64,000 bases of DNA from Bacillus sp. ISL-18 (GCF_018613415.1 NZ_JAGGQG010000024.1:80575-144574); one strand, 5' to 3'; shown: positions 41,881 through 52,205, numbered from the stretch's first letter. Program-made: numbers and translations. The notes: generated by a model from the sequence alone, not told the origin.

Positions 41881-42579
41881 ACTCAGGATTCTGGCCTGCT
41901 AGATACGATTATTCCTGTTTTTGTGTCCAAGTATAATGTGGATGTAAAAGTAATTGCTGTAGGAACTGGACAAGCCTTAAAAATGGGCCAGCAAGGCTAC
42001 GCCGATGTGGTTCTTGTGCACGATCTTAAAAGTGAAGATCAATTTGTGAAGAATGGTTATGGTACATATGCTTGGAACGTCATGTATAATCAGTTCTTGC
42101 TTGTTGGACCATCATCAGATCCTGCCCATATTAAAGGTTAAACTTCAGCGGTAACAGCTCTTAAAAAAATCAGTACTGCCAAAGCCATCTTTATCTCTAG
42201 AGGAGATGATTCTGGTACTAATAAGAAAGAGATTGCTCTATGGAAATTAGCAGGCATTACTCCTTCTGGTACTTGGTACAAAAAGGCTGGGCTTGGTATG
42301 GGTGATACTCTCCGGATGGCAGAAGAATTAGGCAAATATACCCTCACTGATGAGGCTACTTTCCTAACGAATAAAACGTCTTTAACGAAATTAGTGTACG
42401 GACAAAATGATTTATACAATCCATATGGCTTGATTAAAGTAAAAGGAACGAAGAAACCAAATTCAAGTAAGACTTTCATTGATTGGTTAGTCAGCAAAGA
42501 AGGCCAAGGGATTATCGGAAAATATGGTAAAACCAAGTTTGGTAAACCACTATTTGTGCCTAATGCCTCTAAACGATAG
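41881..42579 (+). pseudogene. tupA: Remnant of tungstate-binding protein (TupA), 5' truncated with internal stop
   Basis: One frame encodes TQDSGLLDTIIPVFVSKYNV, GTGQALKMGQQGYADVVLVH, YNQFLLVGPSSDPAHIKG, a TAA stop at 42139, then RGDDSGTNKKEIALWKLAGI, MGDTLRMAEELGKYTLTDEA and a normal C-terminus ending NASKR. These are TupA/PBP-like segments. The signal peptide and start are missing at the junction with the inverted tupB remnant. Normally tupA, tupB and tupC are co-oriented, so an inversion has split the operon here. Confidence 0.82.
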
Positions 42580-42603
42580 TCTATACAATTTAATAGTTTC
42601 TTA

Positions 42604-42630
42604 GGGAGCCTGTCGTAGGCTCCTTTTTTT
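42604..42630 (+). terminator. Terminator after the tupA remnant
   Basis: GGGAGCCT and AGGCTCC arms around GTCGT, followed by seven T. Confidence 0.88.
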
Positions 42631-42744
42631 ATTCCTTATTATTACAAAAAATTTCCACTTCCATATATTTTAGTAGAAAAATAATTTATAATATTCTTAA
42701 AAGAGGACTTTTGTCTTATAGAATTACGCTTAGGGAGTGAAGTC

Positions 42745-44046
42745 ATGAAAAGGTTAAGGGTTGTATTATGTTTATTGTTTTTGATCGGAATACCAATTAG
42801 CACACATGCTGCGGAATTGATACCGGTGCAAAAAAGTTTAAGCAGCAATATTATATCAAAAAGCCTACCAGGAACAGTTGTGAGGAAGTCCTTATCTGTA
42901 AATCCAGGGGATTATCCGTTAAAAGCAAGCAATACATATGTAGACTCTTTGTTTGATAGTTGGCGTACATATCACGATCTTTACTTCAAGTCAGTTATAA
43001 ATTACTCAGCTACTGCTATAAATGTTCAAATGCTATATCAATGCGATTACTACCTTTTTAAAGATCCATATATTTCAATCGAGTTTTATAAGAATAATGC
43101 TGGGACCCTGCAGTACACGGGGGAAACTAACTTTAATACTTCAGGTTATCGAAATGTTACACTGAATTCTTATACGAATAAATCCACCTTCCAAGGCCAA
43201 CCCTTTATTTATATAAGAATCGGAGTTTCTGAGTATCCGACTGATTTTTATTACAAGGATGTTACCCAATTTAAGGCTGTCAATCCTTTCTATACACCTG
43301 ACAAAACACCGCCGGCCAAGCCAACCGTTAATACCGTTGACGACAATGACACGATCATTACAGGCAGAGCAGAAGCAAATTCATATATCCTCGTAAAAAA
43401 TGGGAGCGCCACGGTTGGCACGACTAAAGTCAGCCCTGCGGGGGTCTTTAGTATGTCGATGCCAAAACAACGCGCCGGAACAAAACTTACTGTTTATGCA
43501 AAAGATGCTGCTGGAAACCAAAGTATAGGTACAACCATCACCGTTATCGATCGAACCCCACCAGGGAAACCAGGTGTTAGTTCTATTGGTGATAACCAAA
43601 CTATAATAAATGGAACAGCTGAAAGCGGCTCTAGAGTAGAAATTAGAGAAGGGACTAGCGTCATTGGCCAAATTACTTCAACTGGCTCCTTTACTATTAA
43701 ACTCACAGCCTTAAAGAAGGCAGGAACCGTCTTAACGGTTTACGCCATAGATAAAGTAGGGAATCGCAGTGCAGGAAATGCTGTAACCGTCATGGATGTA
43801 ACAGCTCCAGCAACGCCTATCGTAAACAAAGTGACAAGTACCTCCACCTCCATCACTGGCAAAGCAGAAGCAGGTACAGGGGTTTATATTTTCTATGGAT
43901 TCACATTGGTAGGACAAGCCACCAGCAATAGTGCCGGATACTATAGTGCGGCCATACCGGCTCAGAAACGGGGCATCAAACTAGAAGTACTGGCCATCGA
44001 TAAAGACGGAAATCAAAGTAGTTCTGCTTGGGCAACCGTTTACTAA
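42745..44046 (+). CDS. Secreted protein with three bacterial Ig-like domains
   Basis: A 433-residue exported protein: signal MKRLRVVLCLLFLIGIPIST cut near THAAE, an N-terminal region of about 170 residues with no family I know (rich in Tyr, Ser and Asn), then three Ig-like repeats of about 80 residues, each opening with a P-P/A-x-P-x-V segment and containing ITGRAEANSYILVK, INGTAESGSRVEIR or ITGKAEAGTGVYIF, and KLTVYAKDAAGNQS-type ends. These match the Big_6-like domains in the metalloprotease 26 bp downstream, so the two probably share wall or substrate targeting. No LPxTG anchor. ATG 42745 follows AGGGAGTG. Confidence 0.82.
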   Translation: MKRLRVVLCLLFLIGIPISTHAAELIPVQKSLSSNIISKSLPGTVVRKSLSVNPGDYPLKASNTYVDSLFDSWRTYHDLYFKSVINYSATAINVQMLYQCDYYLFKDPYISIEFYKNNAGTLQYTGETNFNTSGYRNVTLNSYTNKSTFQGQPFIYIRIGVSEYPTDFYYKDVTQFKAVNPFYTPDKTPPAKPTVNTVDDNDTIITGRAEANSYILVKNGSATVGTTKVSPAGVFSMSMPKQRAGTKLTVYAKDAAGNQSIGTTITVIDRTPPGKPGVSSIGDNQTIINGTAESGSRVEIREGTSVIGQITSTGSFTIKLTALKKAGTVLTVYAIDKVGNRSAGNAVTVMDVTAPATPIVNKVTSTSTSITGKAEAGTGVYIFYGFTLVGQATSNSAGYYSAAIPAQKRGIKLEVLAIDKDGNQSSSAWATVY

Positions 44047-44072
44047 GGTAATAGATAGAAATCAATGATGAG

Positions 44073-46161
44073 TTGAGAGGAGCTCTTATGAATACATTTA
44101 AACGATTATTTTGTATCGTCTTATCCTGCCTTCTAGTATTCTCTGTTTCTGCCGGAGGAACCGCACATGCAATCACAGCAGGTCAGGGCTATGTGATTAT
44201 CAATAACGAGTCCACAGACGGAGATGGAACCGCCTATACAGGATCTTTTAAGATTAACAATCAGAACTATACGTTTAATAAACAATTAAAGTCCAGTGCT
44301 TATAAAATGGATTATGTTAAACCCTTTAATATCGCAAAAAACCAAACTAGTAAACTTCGTCGAAATATGTTGTCTACCTCGGCGTTTGCACTAGGAGACA
44401 GCAAATCCTTTTGGGTAGCCAATATTGAATCAGATTATGATTATGAAATTACGGCTCAATTGCTTTACAGCGGGACAACCTCATATGTGTGTCTATAACA
44501 ATCAAATTACCGCTGCCGATGCTCAGAAACTAGGTCAAGAGTTTGAGACGAAAATAAAACCGATGGTCAATACCAACTTTGGGATGGAATCCGATGTTGA
44601 TGGAAATGGAAAAGTAAATATCCTTTGCTATGATATCCAGGACGGCTTTAGCGGAACTGGCGGTTATGTGGCAGGATACTTTAATCCAAACGATCTCTTT
44701 GATTCTCCTTATTCCAATCAAATGGAGGTCTTCAACATCGATACCTATCCAACGATGGGAATGGGTTCTGGAAAAGATGTTTCACAAGCTTACAGCACGT
44801 TAGCTCATGAATTTCAACACATGGTGGACTTTAACCGCACGGCCTTTATCGAAGGCAGCACTACCCAAATGGATACGTGGTTAGATGAAGGATTATCAAT
44901 GGCCGCTGAACAGATCTATACAGGCAGCCCCCTTACGGACCGAATTGATTATTACAATTACTCGGATTCGATTACCAATGGTCATTCGTTATTGTACTGG
45001 GATAATTACGGTGATGTATTGTCTAACTACTCCTTGTCCTACTTGTTCTTCCAATATCTCAAGCTGCAAACAGGCCAAGGCGACAAAATATTTAAGGAAA
45101 TCGTGGAGAATCCAAACAATAATTACCTTGCAGTTGAGGCGGTAATCCATAAATACATTGACTCACAGATGACCTTTGGAAAATTTATGACCTCTTTTAG
45201 AGAGGCTTTATTATTGAAGCAGGCTACTGGCCTGTATGGATTTAAAGGAGTACCTGCCTTTAATGCGCTGATCCCTAAGATCTACAACGGGTATGGAATG
45301 AATTTACACGGTGGCGGCGCAGTTATTAAGTTAGCTGATCTACCGTTTACTGCACCCACAGATAAAGATTCAGGTATCACTTATACGCTTATAAATGACA
45401 ATACCGGTGATACAACTCCTCCAGCGCCGCCGACTGTTAATACCGTCGGAGATAATCAAACAACAGTTACGGGTACAGCGGAGGCTGGTTCGACCGTATT
45501 TGTAAAATCCGGAACAACCGTGTTAGGAAATGCGCTTGCTTCAAATACTGGTGGCTTCTCCGTAAAGATTTCGGCACAAAAGGCCGGTACCAAACTGACT
45601 GTTTATGCTCAGGATGGTGCAGGTAATAAAAGTAGGGAAGTTCAGGTAACAGTATTGGATAAGACTGCTCCTGTAAAGCCAGCTCTTACAACTTCGCTTA
45701 AAGAAAACCAAACCCTGCTTATAGGCAAAACGGAAGCTGGGGCAAAAATTGTGGTTAAAACCGGAAGCACGGTATTAGGACAAGGTATTGCTACAACTGC
45801 TGGAACGTTTGTGGTTAAGATGGCTCGTGCGCAAAAAGCCGGAACGGTTGTCACGATATATGCCAGCGATCTCGTTGGTAATCAAAGTTACACTTCGGTA
45901 ACGGTGGTGGATAAGACTCCTCCAGCTGCCCCAAGTGTTAATAAAATAACGTATCAGTCAACTACCGTTACGGGTAAAGCTGAAGTGGGTGCAACAGTTT
46001 ATATTTATAAGGGTACTAGTTTGGTAGGAAAAGCCGTGTCTGACAAGTATGGTAATTTTAAAGCGGCTATTAAAGCACAAGCAAAGGGATCTACTCTTGA
46101 TGTTTCTGCGATGGATCGAGCGGGTAATCAAAGTCGGTCGGTTTTGGTAAAGGTATATTAA
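44073..46161 (+). pseudogene. Secreted M30-type zinc metalloprotease with Ig-like domains, frameshifted
   Basis: The first frame (44073-44498) gives a signal peptide and a pro-region to SDYDYEITAQLLYSGTTSYV. The second frame continues VYNNQITAADAQKLG, the calcium-like DVDGNGKVNILCYDIQDGF, the zinc site LAHEFQHMVDFN, the downstream Glu region TWLDEGLSMAAEQ and YLFFQYLKLQTG, as in hyicolysin-family (M30) proteases. Three Big_6-like Ig domains end the protein. Adding one TG/GT to the TATGTGTGTC tract at about 44484-44492 restores SYVCVYNNQ and one frame of about 695 codons. Either a mutation, a phase-variable repeat or a sequencing error. The enzyme part lacks a signal as it stands. Confidence 0.85.
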
Positions 46162-46168
46162 AGATGTG

Positions 46169-46200
46169 GGCTCTTACACTTGTTGTAAGAGTCTTTTTTT
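46169..46200 (+). terminator. Terminator after the metalloprotease gene
   Basis: GGCTCTTACA and TGTAAGAGTC arms around CTTGT, followed by seven T. Confidence 0.88.
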
Positions 46201-46342
46201 ATGGGATCGGGAGTGGTTTTCCAATTTTTGTAGAATTAGTTGGGAGATTCGTAGAATTATGTGTAAGTGATTGAAATTTATTTACATTTATAGAACTCAT
46301 TACCTAATAGAATGATATAATATATAGTTGGGAGGGGGAAAA

Positions 46343-48451
46343 ATGAGAAAAATTGTCCTATTATTCTTTATATTATTTTTTGCGATAGGTACTAAAGACC
46401 TTGTTGCAAAAGCAGATGAATCATTCAATCTATTATGGGAAAAGGATATTGCAGATGGTCTATACCTACAACAACCAATTGATAATAAAGCACAATCAAT
46501 GGATACCACTGAAAACAATGGAATCATCGCAATTTCTACGAAAAGAAATAAATATAATACAGATATTTATGTTGTAAAGACAAATCAAGATGGGGAAAAG
46601 ATTTGGGAAAAGAATATAGGATCATCGGGAGATGATTATGGGGTTTCCATTTTAACAACAAAAGAGAATAATTATGTCATCACTGGGTTGAAGCAAACTA
46701 GTAATATGGGGCTAGTATCATATGTTGCCTGCTTAAATGATAGTGGAGATATTTTATGGGAAAACCAAATAGGTAGCTATGGAAGTGATAAAATAACTTC
46801 TATTTTTGAAACAAGTGATGGAGGTTTTATTTTAACAGGTTCTTCAAAAGACTATCCTAGAAATGGTCTTAAATACAACGGTATCTCTCTAAGCAATCTT
46901 CCATACTATGGTGTTTCTCTATTCAAATTAAATAATACGGGGCAACTCCAATGGAAAAGGGTTTATGAAACAAAATTAAGAAATTTTGGTGCAGGATTTT
47001 ATTTTGTTGAAAGTTTAGGAAACTCAGTAATTGAAACAAGTGATGGATACATAATTGCAGGTACAGGCTTAGCTCCTGATTCTTTTAGTACTTGGGAGGA
47101 CATACTAATCACTAAGACAGATAAAAGTGGGAATTTACAATGGCAGAAAACATTTAACTCTAGCGGAACGGACTTCTTTGACGCAGCCTATTCCATACAA
47201 ACTACGAGTGATAATGGATTTATAATTGTAGGAAATTCAGGTGACCCATCTCGCTTGGTACTAATTAAACTTAACTCTACGGGGAACCAGCAATGGATGA
47301 AGTCCTATGGTGGGACTAAATATGAATATGGCTACTCAGTTATTGAAACCCTAGACAAAGGTTTTGTAGTTACAGGTACTACGAATTCTTTCGGTAATGG
47401 CGGGAACGACATCTACCTCTTTAAAACAGATATGAATGGAAACACAGAATGGGAAAAAACACTTGGTTCATCCGGTAATGAAGTTGGATATTCAATTAAA
47501 GAGATTAAAGGTGGGTTTTTATTAGGCGGGGTTATCGATAATTCTAAATATAAAATTTGGAAGTTTAGTAATGATGTTAATCCACCTACTACTACTCTGA
47601 CAACAAAACAAAAGAGTAATGAGAATGATTGGTTTAACACTAATGTTGAAGTTGTATTTACTTCAGTTGATAAAGAGTCAGAAATTGAAAAAACCCTTTA
47701 TAGAATAAATAATACAAATTGGAACAACTACCAACAACCTTTTGTAATCGATCAAGAAGGGATATTCAAAATCGGCTACTTTAGTACAGATACAAATGGA
47801 AACCAGGAAAATCAAAATTCAGCAGAAATAAAAATTGATAAAACAGCACCTGAAACTGTAATAAGTCCAGTTAAAGACGGTTGGTATTCATCTGATGTGA
47901 ACATTACACTCAAAGCTTCAGACTCTCTATCAGGGGTTGAAAAAACTCAATATAAAGTTAATGATGGACAATGGTTAACGTATAACAATGAGATCAATAT
48001 AAATAATGAAGGGGTTAATAAAGTTCAATTTAGAAGTATTGATTATGCAGGCAATGTTGAAGAAGCTAAATCTATTGAAGTTAAAATAGACAAAACGGCA
48101 CCAATTTTAAATGTCTCATTTGATAATTCAGTCATAACTGATCGAAACCATAAGTTAGTTCCAATAAAAGCCTTAGTTGCATCAGCTGATAATTTATCTG
48201 GTATTTCCACAATTGAGTTGGTATCAATTATAAGTAACCAACTGGATAATGGGAAAGGTGATGGAAATACGACTCAAGATATACAGGGAGCTGAATTTGG
48301 TACATCTGATACAGACTTTTTAGTACGTGCGGAGAGAAGCGGTAGCGGAGATCGTATTTATACGGTTACTTATAAAGCTTCTGACAAGGCAGGAAACTAT
48401 GTTATTTCTACTCAAAACATTGTGGTATTACACGATAATTCAAAAAAATAA
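46343..48451 (+). CDS. Secreted beta-propeller protein with Ig/OmpL47-like domains
   Basis: A 702-residue exported protein. A signal peptide (MRKIVLLFFILFFAIGTKDL) precedes about 380 residues of seven or so repeats on the pattern W-K-x-IGSSG-D-x-G-x-SI-x-T-x-DNGFIIVG. That is a delta-60/PQQ-like propeller. Two Ig-like repeats follow (NDWFNTNVEVVFTSVDKESE, DGWYSSDVNITLKASDSLSG), then a C-terminal domain (VSFDNSVITDRNHKLVPIKA to the end). ATG 46343 has GGGAGGGGG upstream. A broken copy of its last about 95 residues lies inverted at 51764. Function unknown; probably surface binding. Confidence 0.82.
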   Translation: MRKIVLLFFILFFAIGTKDLVAKADESFNLLWEKDIADGLYLQQPIDNKAQSMDTTENNGIIAISTKRNKYNTDIYVVKTNQDGEKIWEKNIGSSGDDYGVSILTTKENNYVITGLKQTSNMGLVSYVACLNDSGDILWENQIGSYGSDKITSIFETSDGGFILTGSSKDYPRNGLKYNGISLSNLPYYGVSLFKLNNTGQLQWKRVYETKLRNFGAGFYFVESLGNSVIETSDGYIIAGTGLAPDSFSTWEDILITKTDKSGNLQWQKTFNSSGTDFFDAAYSIQTTSDNGFIIVGNSGDPSRLVLIKLNSTGNQQWMKSYGGTKYEYGYSVIETLDKGFVVTGTTNSFGNGGNDIYLFKTDMNGNTEWEKTLGSSGNEVGYSIKEIKGGFLLGGVIDNSKYKIWKFSNDVNPPTTTLTTKQKSNENDWFNTNVEVVFTSVDKESEIEKTLYRINNTNWNNYQQPFVIDQEGIFKIGYFSTDTNGNQENQNSAEIKIDKTAPETVISPVKDGWYSSDVNITLKASDSLSGVEKTQYKVNDGQWLTYNNEININNEGVNKVQFRSIDYAGNVEEAKSIEVKIDKTAPILNVSFDNSVITDRNHKLVPIKALVASADNLSGISTIELVSIISNQLDNGKGDGNTTQDIQGAEFGTSDTDFLVRAERSGSGDRIYTVTYKASDKAGNYVISTQNIVVLHDNSKK

Positions 48452-48581
48452 ATACTTCCAAAAAGTAGTGATACATATTTGTAGGATTTTCCTGTAACAC
48501 ATATCGTGAAAATAGGTTCCGTTTCCTAATTTAGGGTTACTGAAAGATACCGTAGCAAATATCGATCAAGATGAATAAGGA

Positions 48582-48612
48582 AACCCACTTGGATATTAAT
48601 CCTAAGTGGGTT
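48582..48612. terminator. Terminator after the propeller protein gene
   Basis: AACCCACTT and AAGTGGGTT arms around GGATATTAATCCT. T-poor, but the position 130 bp past the stop fits an end signal. Confidence 0.6.
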
Positions 48613-48626
48613 CTCTATAGTGACAG

Positions 48627-48662
48627 AAAAACCTATCAATTTTAAAAATTTGATAGGTTTTT
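48627..48662. terminator. Bidirectional terminator between converging genes
   Basis: AAAACCTATCAA and TTGATAGGTTTTT arms form a long stem with an AT loop. It ends the plus-strand propeller gene and the minus-strand glucosaminidase, whose stop is 5 bp away. Confidence 0.88.
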
Positions 48663-48667
48663 AACTA

Positions 48668-51415
48668 TTAGTTAATAAAATTATAAAAATCAAGTGTATA
48701 GTAGCCAATTTTTGCTGCCCATGCTTCATCTGAGGCATATTGATGCCAACTATCATCCCATCTCATATTATCAAGTGTTGGTTGATAGTAAGGAATCAGT
48801 TCATCTGTGTCCCAATCACGAATGACATAGTTATTACTAATCCAGATTGCTCCAGCAATAATTCCACCTGTAGGGGTTGTAAAATCATAGGCTCCCTGTG
48901 CAGGGGCTGAATCAATTGCACCAATCCCGTAAAAGTTATACTTCGTATTCGATATAGATGAAGTTCCCCAGCCTGTTTCAAGCCCAGCATGTGCCAGTAG
49001 ATAAATAGCATTTAATCCACTATGTTGTTGTGCCTCTAAAAAAGCAGCTCCCATTCCTGTCATAATTGTATTCTGAAAACCAGTCTTTAGATTAATATAA
49101 CTATTAATTTGATCAGCGGTTACAGTCGCTTTTGTATTAAGAGGCGTAAAAATATCAACTTGATTTGTAGTCTTACCGACTTTATCAAACTCATATTTTA
49201 TCAAGTTATAACCAAAATTTTCATAAATCATTAAGTTCTGGTTATAACTAGTCGTAATGGCACCCCAAATCCAGCCACGCTGACCAGCTGAAGTTTCAAT
49301 ATAATACCAATCCGTATAAACAGAACCAGTCTTTTTATAGTCCAGTACATGCACACTTGAACCGGCAGTAATCGACCCAATCTTTGTACTTGTACTACTG
49401 GCATCGCTTCTAAGTGTACGAGTCTCTTTTACAAGCCATAAATCATTGGTCAAACTGTTAGCAAGATAGTCCTTTTGAACCCAGCCGACAAGTCCACTTT
49501 GAGTTTGGATTTTTGCTGCGTACAGTTTTTCTTCAAGAACAAATACTGTGTCGCCATATCCCAATTCACTGTATCTCGTATAGGATGAATTATAGATCGT
49601 ACTGTGAAGGGTGTATTCCGATAATTCTTCAAAACTTCGATAAACAGGAAGGGAAACTGCGGTCACATATTTTCCATTACTGATCGTTATTTTGTTGGTA
49701 ATAGTAGTGACGGAACCATTTCTACCTGTTTCCTTTACAGTTAGAGTATATTGCCCATCCGCAAATTGTTTTGTGTCAAGGGTAAAACTATAACCAGAGT
49801 TAGAATTTTGATAGTCTGGAAAGGCAGTTTTGACATCTGGTCGGGATAAACCGTACTGAGCTTCTCCCATACTAGTTCCATTGACCAATATTTCAATCTT
49901 CGCTACCCCGCTTCCATCTAGAAACCAACCACGGACAACAGTATTACCCTTAATGGACGAACCATTAAGTGGTGATTCAACCCAACCTTTTCCAGGTAAA
50001 TTTTGCACATTGATCGATTTGCTTAAATCTGTGGTCCCCTTTTCGCCTGTCTCTCTAACGGTAAGTGTATGCTTTCCATTTGCTAGCAACCCAGTATCCA
50101 GTGTATAAGAATAACCAGCGTTTGCATTTTGATAGTCTGGATATACCTTCGCCACATCCCCACGGAAGATTCCGTATTGTGCTTGACCGAGTAAGTTACC
50201 ATCTACCAATATTTCAACTTTTCCCACACCGCTTCCGTCTAAAAACCAACCGTGGACATCGGTATTACCTGTTACGGTAGAACCTGCGGCCGGGGCTTCA
50301 ATTGTACCTTTTGTAGGTAATTGTGTTATGTTTTGAGCATTGAAGAGGCTTTTTAGCTCCGTCTTCACTCCATTTTTCCCTGTCTCCCTAACGGTTAGCA
50401 TGTGTTCACCATTCGACAGATTAACTGTATTTAGCGTATATTGGTAACCTGCATTGGCATTTTTATAGTCTGGATATACCTTCGCGACATCCCAACGAGA
50501 GATTCCGTATTGTGCTTGACCAAGTAAGTTACCATCTACCAATATTTCGACTTTTTCCACACCGCTGCCATCTAAGAACCAACCGTGGACATCGGTATTA
50601 CCAGTTACGGTAGAACCTGCAGCCGGGGCTTCAATTGTACCTTTTGTAGGTAATTGTTTTACGTTTAGAACATTGAAGAGTCTTTTTAACTCCGTCTTTA
50701 CTCCATTATTCCCTGTTTCCCTAACGGTTAGCGTGTGTTCACCATTCATCAGATTAGCCGTATTTAGCGTATATTGGTAACCTGCATTGGCATTTTTATA
50801 GTCTGGATATACCTTCGCGACATCACCACGGAAGATTCCATATTGCGCTTGGCCAAGTATGCTACCATCTACCAATATTTCCACTTTATCCACACCGCTT
50901 CCATCTAAAAACCAACCGTGGATATCGGTATTACCTGTTACGGTAGAACCTGCAGCCGGAGCTTCGATTGTACCTTTTGTAGGTAGATTGGTGACATTAA
51001 CAACTCTTGTTAACTCAGTTACTACACCAGTTCCCCCTGTTTCTCTAATAGATAAGGTGTGTTGGCCATTTGATAGATTAGTGGTATTTAGTGAATATTG
51101 ATAACCAGCGTTTGTATTTTGATAGTCTGGATATACCTTTGCAACGTCTGGACGGGAAATTCCGTATTGTGCTTGACCGACAAGTTTACCATCTATTAAA
51201 ACCTCAATTTTCGCAACATCACTGCCATCTAAAAACCAGCCCTGGACAATACTAACCCCATTAAGATTAGCTCCTGCAATTGGTGTTTCTATGTTTCCTT
51301 TAGGAGATAGAACTACACCAGATGCAAAGACATTGCTACTATGAAAGATTAATAAAATAGTAAAAAAGGATGCCAATAATCCATATTCAGTTAACTTGCC
51401 TTTAATTATTATCAT
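48668..51415 (-). CDS. Cell-wall glucosaminidase with five Ig-like repeats and SH3b domains
   Basis: An exported protein of about 915 residues. After a signal peptide come five repeats of about 95-100 residues with GWFLDGSGVxKxEILVDG, LGQAQYGI and VYPDYKNANAGYQYTL (about 60-580). Two bacterial SH3 segments follow (GDTVFVLEEKLYAAKIQTQ, TLRSDASSTSTKIGSITAGS). The C-terminus is a GH73-type glucosaminidase: YLLAHAGLETGWGTSSIS with the catalytic Glu, and KYNFYGIGA. It resembles LytD-like autolysins cutting peptidoglycan glycan chains. The start is uncertain: ATG 51415 abuts AAAGGAG with no gap, while ATG 51448 has no ribosome site. Middle repeats are near-identical, so recombination could change their number. 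Confidence 0.88.
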   Translation of the reverse strand: MIIIKGKLTEYGLLASFFTILLIFHSSNVFASGVVLSPKGNIETPIAGANLNGVSIVQGWFLDGSDVAKIEVLIDGKLVGQAQYGISRPDVAKVYPDYQNTNAGYQYSLNTTNLSNGQHTLSIRETGGTGVVTELTRVVNVTNLPTKGTIEAPAAGSTVTGNTDIHGWFLDGSGVDKVEILVDGSILGQAQYGIFRGDVAKVYPDYKNANAGYQYTLNTANLMNGEHTLTVRETGNNGVKTELKRLFNVLNVKQLPTKGTIEAPAAGSTVTGNTDVHGWFLDGSGVEKVEILVDGNLLGQAQYGISRWDVAKVYPDYKNANAGYQYTLNTVNLSNGEHMLTVRETGKNGVKTELKSLFNAQNITQLPTKGTIEAPAAGSTVTGNTDVHGWFLDGSGVGKVEILVDGNLLGQAQYGIFRGDVAKVYPDYQNANAGYSYTLDTGLLANGKHTLTVRETGEKGTTDLSKSINVQNLPGKGWVESPLNGSSIKGNTVVRGWFLDGSGVAKIEILVNGTSMGEAQYGLSRPDVKTAFPDYQNSNSGYSFTLDTKQFADGQYTLTVKETGRNGSVTTITNKITISNGKYVTAVSLPVYRSFEELSEYTLHSTIYNSSYTRYSELGYGDTVFVLEEKLYAAKIQTQSGLVGWVQKDYLANSLTNDLWLVKETRTLRSDASSTSTKIGSITAGSSVHVLDYKKTGSVYTDWYYIETSAGQRGWIWGAITTSYNQNLMIYENFGYNLIKYEFDKVGKTTNQVDIFTPLNTKATVTADQINSYINLKTGFQNTIMTGMGAAFLEAQQHSGLNAIYLLAHAGLETGWGTSSISNTKYNFYGIGAIDSAPAQGAYDFTTPTGGIIAGAIWISNNYVIRDWDTDELIPYYQPTLDNMRWDDSWHQYASDEAWAAKIGYYTLDFYNFIN

Positions 51416-51448
51416 CTCCTTTACAATCAATTTTTCTAATAAAATCAT

Positions 51449-51726
51449 CCAAATAAAAGTTTAGCAGAATATAAATTTATAAACAAACGAAAAAACGTCT
51501 TTTTTACAAAATTATTACAAAAAACGACAATTAAGGATATTGCAAATCGATACTATTTACCACCACTAAAGAAAGTAATGTCCCAAACTCTTTGAGATCG
51601 CTGCAATTCTAAAAGTAACAAGAAAAGTCAGAAGCATTAGTCAGAATGGAGCAAAAACACTAATGCGACTTAAAACACGACCCAAGTGAAGCTTAATCAC
51701 TTGGATTCTACACAATGAAAAAAGCA
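51449..51726. other. Gap upstream of the glucosaminidase gene
   Basis: AT-rich DNA containing the promoter region of the minus-strand glucosaminidase. I see no gene. The sequence from about 51727 onward resembles the 3' flank of the propeller gene in inverted orientation. Confidence 0.4.
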
Positions 51727-52062
51727 GGAATACATATATGTATCACTGTTTTCTCTGGAGTATTTATTTTTTTGAATTATCGTGTTTTACCTCAATATTT
51801 TGAGAGGAAATGACATCGTCTCCCGCTTTGACAGAAGCTTTATAAGTAACCGTATAAATACGACTACCGTTTCTATCCGCACGTACTATAAAGTCAGTAT
51901 CAGATGTACCAAGTTCAGCTCCTTGTATATCTTGAGTGGTATTCCCATCACCTTTTCCGTTATCCAGTTGATTACTTATTATTGATACCAACTTAATTGT
52001 AGTAATACCTGATAAATTATCATCTTCTGCAACCAAAGCTTTTATGGGAACCAACCTATGGC
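51727..52062 (-). pseudogene. Inverted partial copy of the propeller protein C-terminus
   Basis: The frame from about 52062 to 51764 encodes VPIKALVAEDDNLSGITTIK, then a run matching the last about 95 residues of the 46343 gene, including the end HDNSKK. About 40 bp of that gene's 3' flank (AAATAAATACT, TGATACATAT) follow to 51727. It has no start region, signal peptide or ribosome site. The break at about 52062 abuts an IS3-type transposase fragment on the other strand. About one residue in eight differs from the parent. Confidence 0.8.
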
Positions 52063-52205
52063 GGGCTATCTATAACGAATCAGGGGTCTTAGGACTTCGC
52101 GATACACGTCATGATAATTCAGGGAGACCGATTAAAAGGGAGCTTAGTTTAGAAGGAAAAAACGAAAAACTAGAAGCATATGGTGGATCGGAAATGCTTA
52201 AATAG
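52063..52205 (+). pseudogene. IS3-family transposase OrfA fragment
   Basis: A 47-codon plus-strand frame reads WRAIYNESGVLGLRDTRHDN, SGRPIKRELSLEGKNEKLEA and ends YGGSEMLK. The DTR-x-x-x-SGRP-x-xRELSLE-K pattern is typical of the IS150/IS3 OrfA leucine-zipper linker. No HTH start, OrfB or terminal repeats remain. It marks an old insertion at the edge of the duplicated propeller fragment. Confidence 0.65.
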
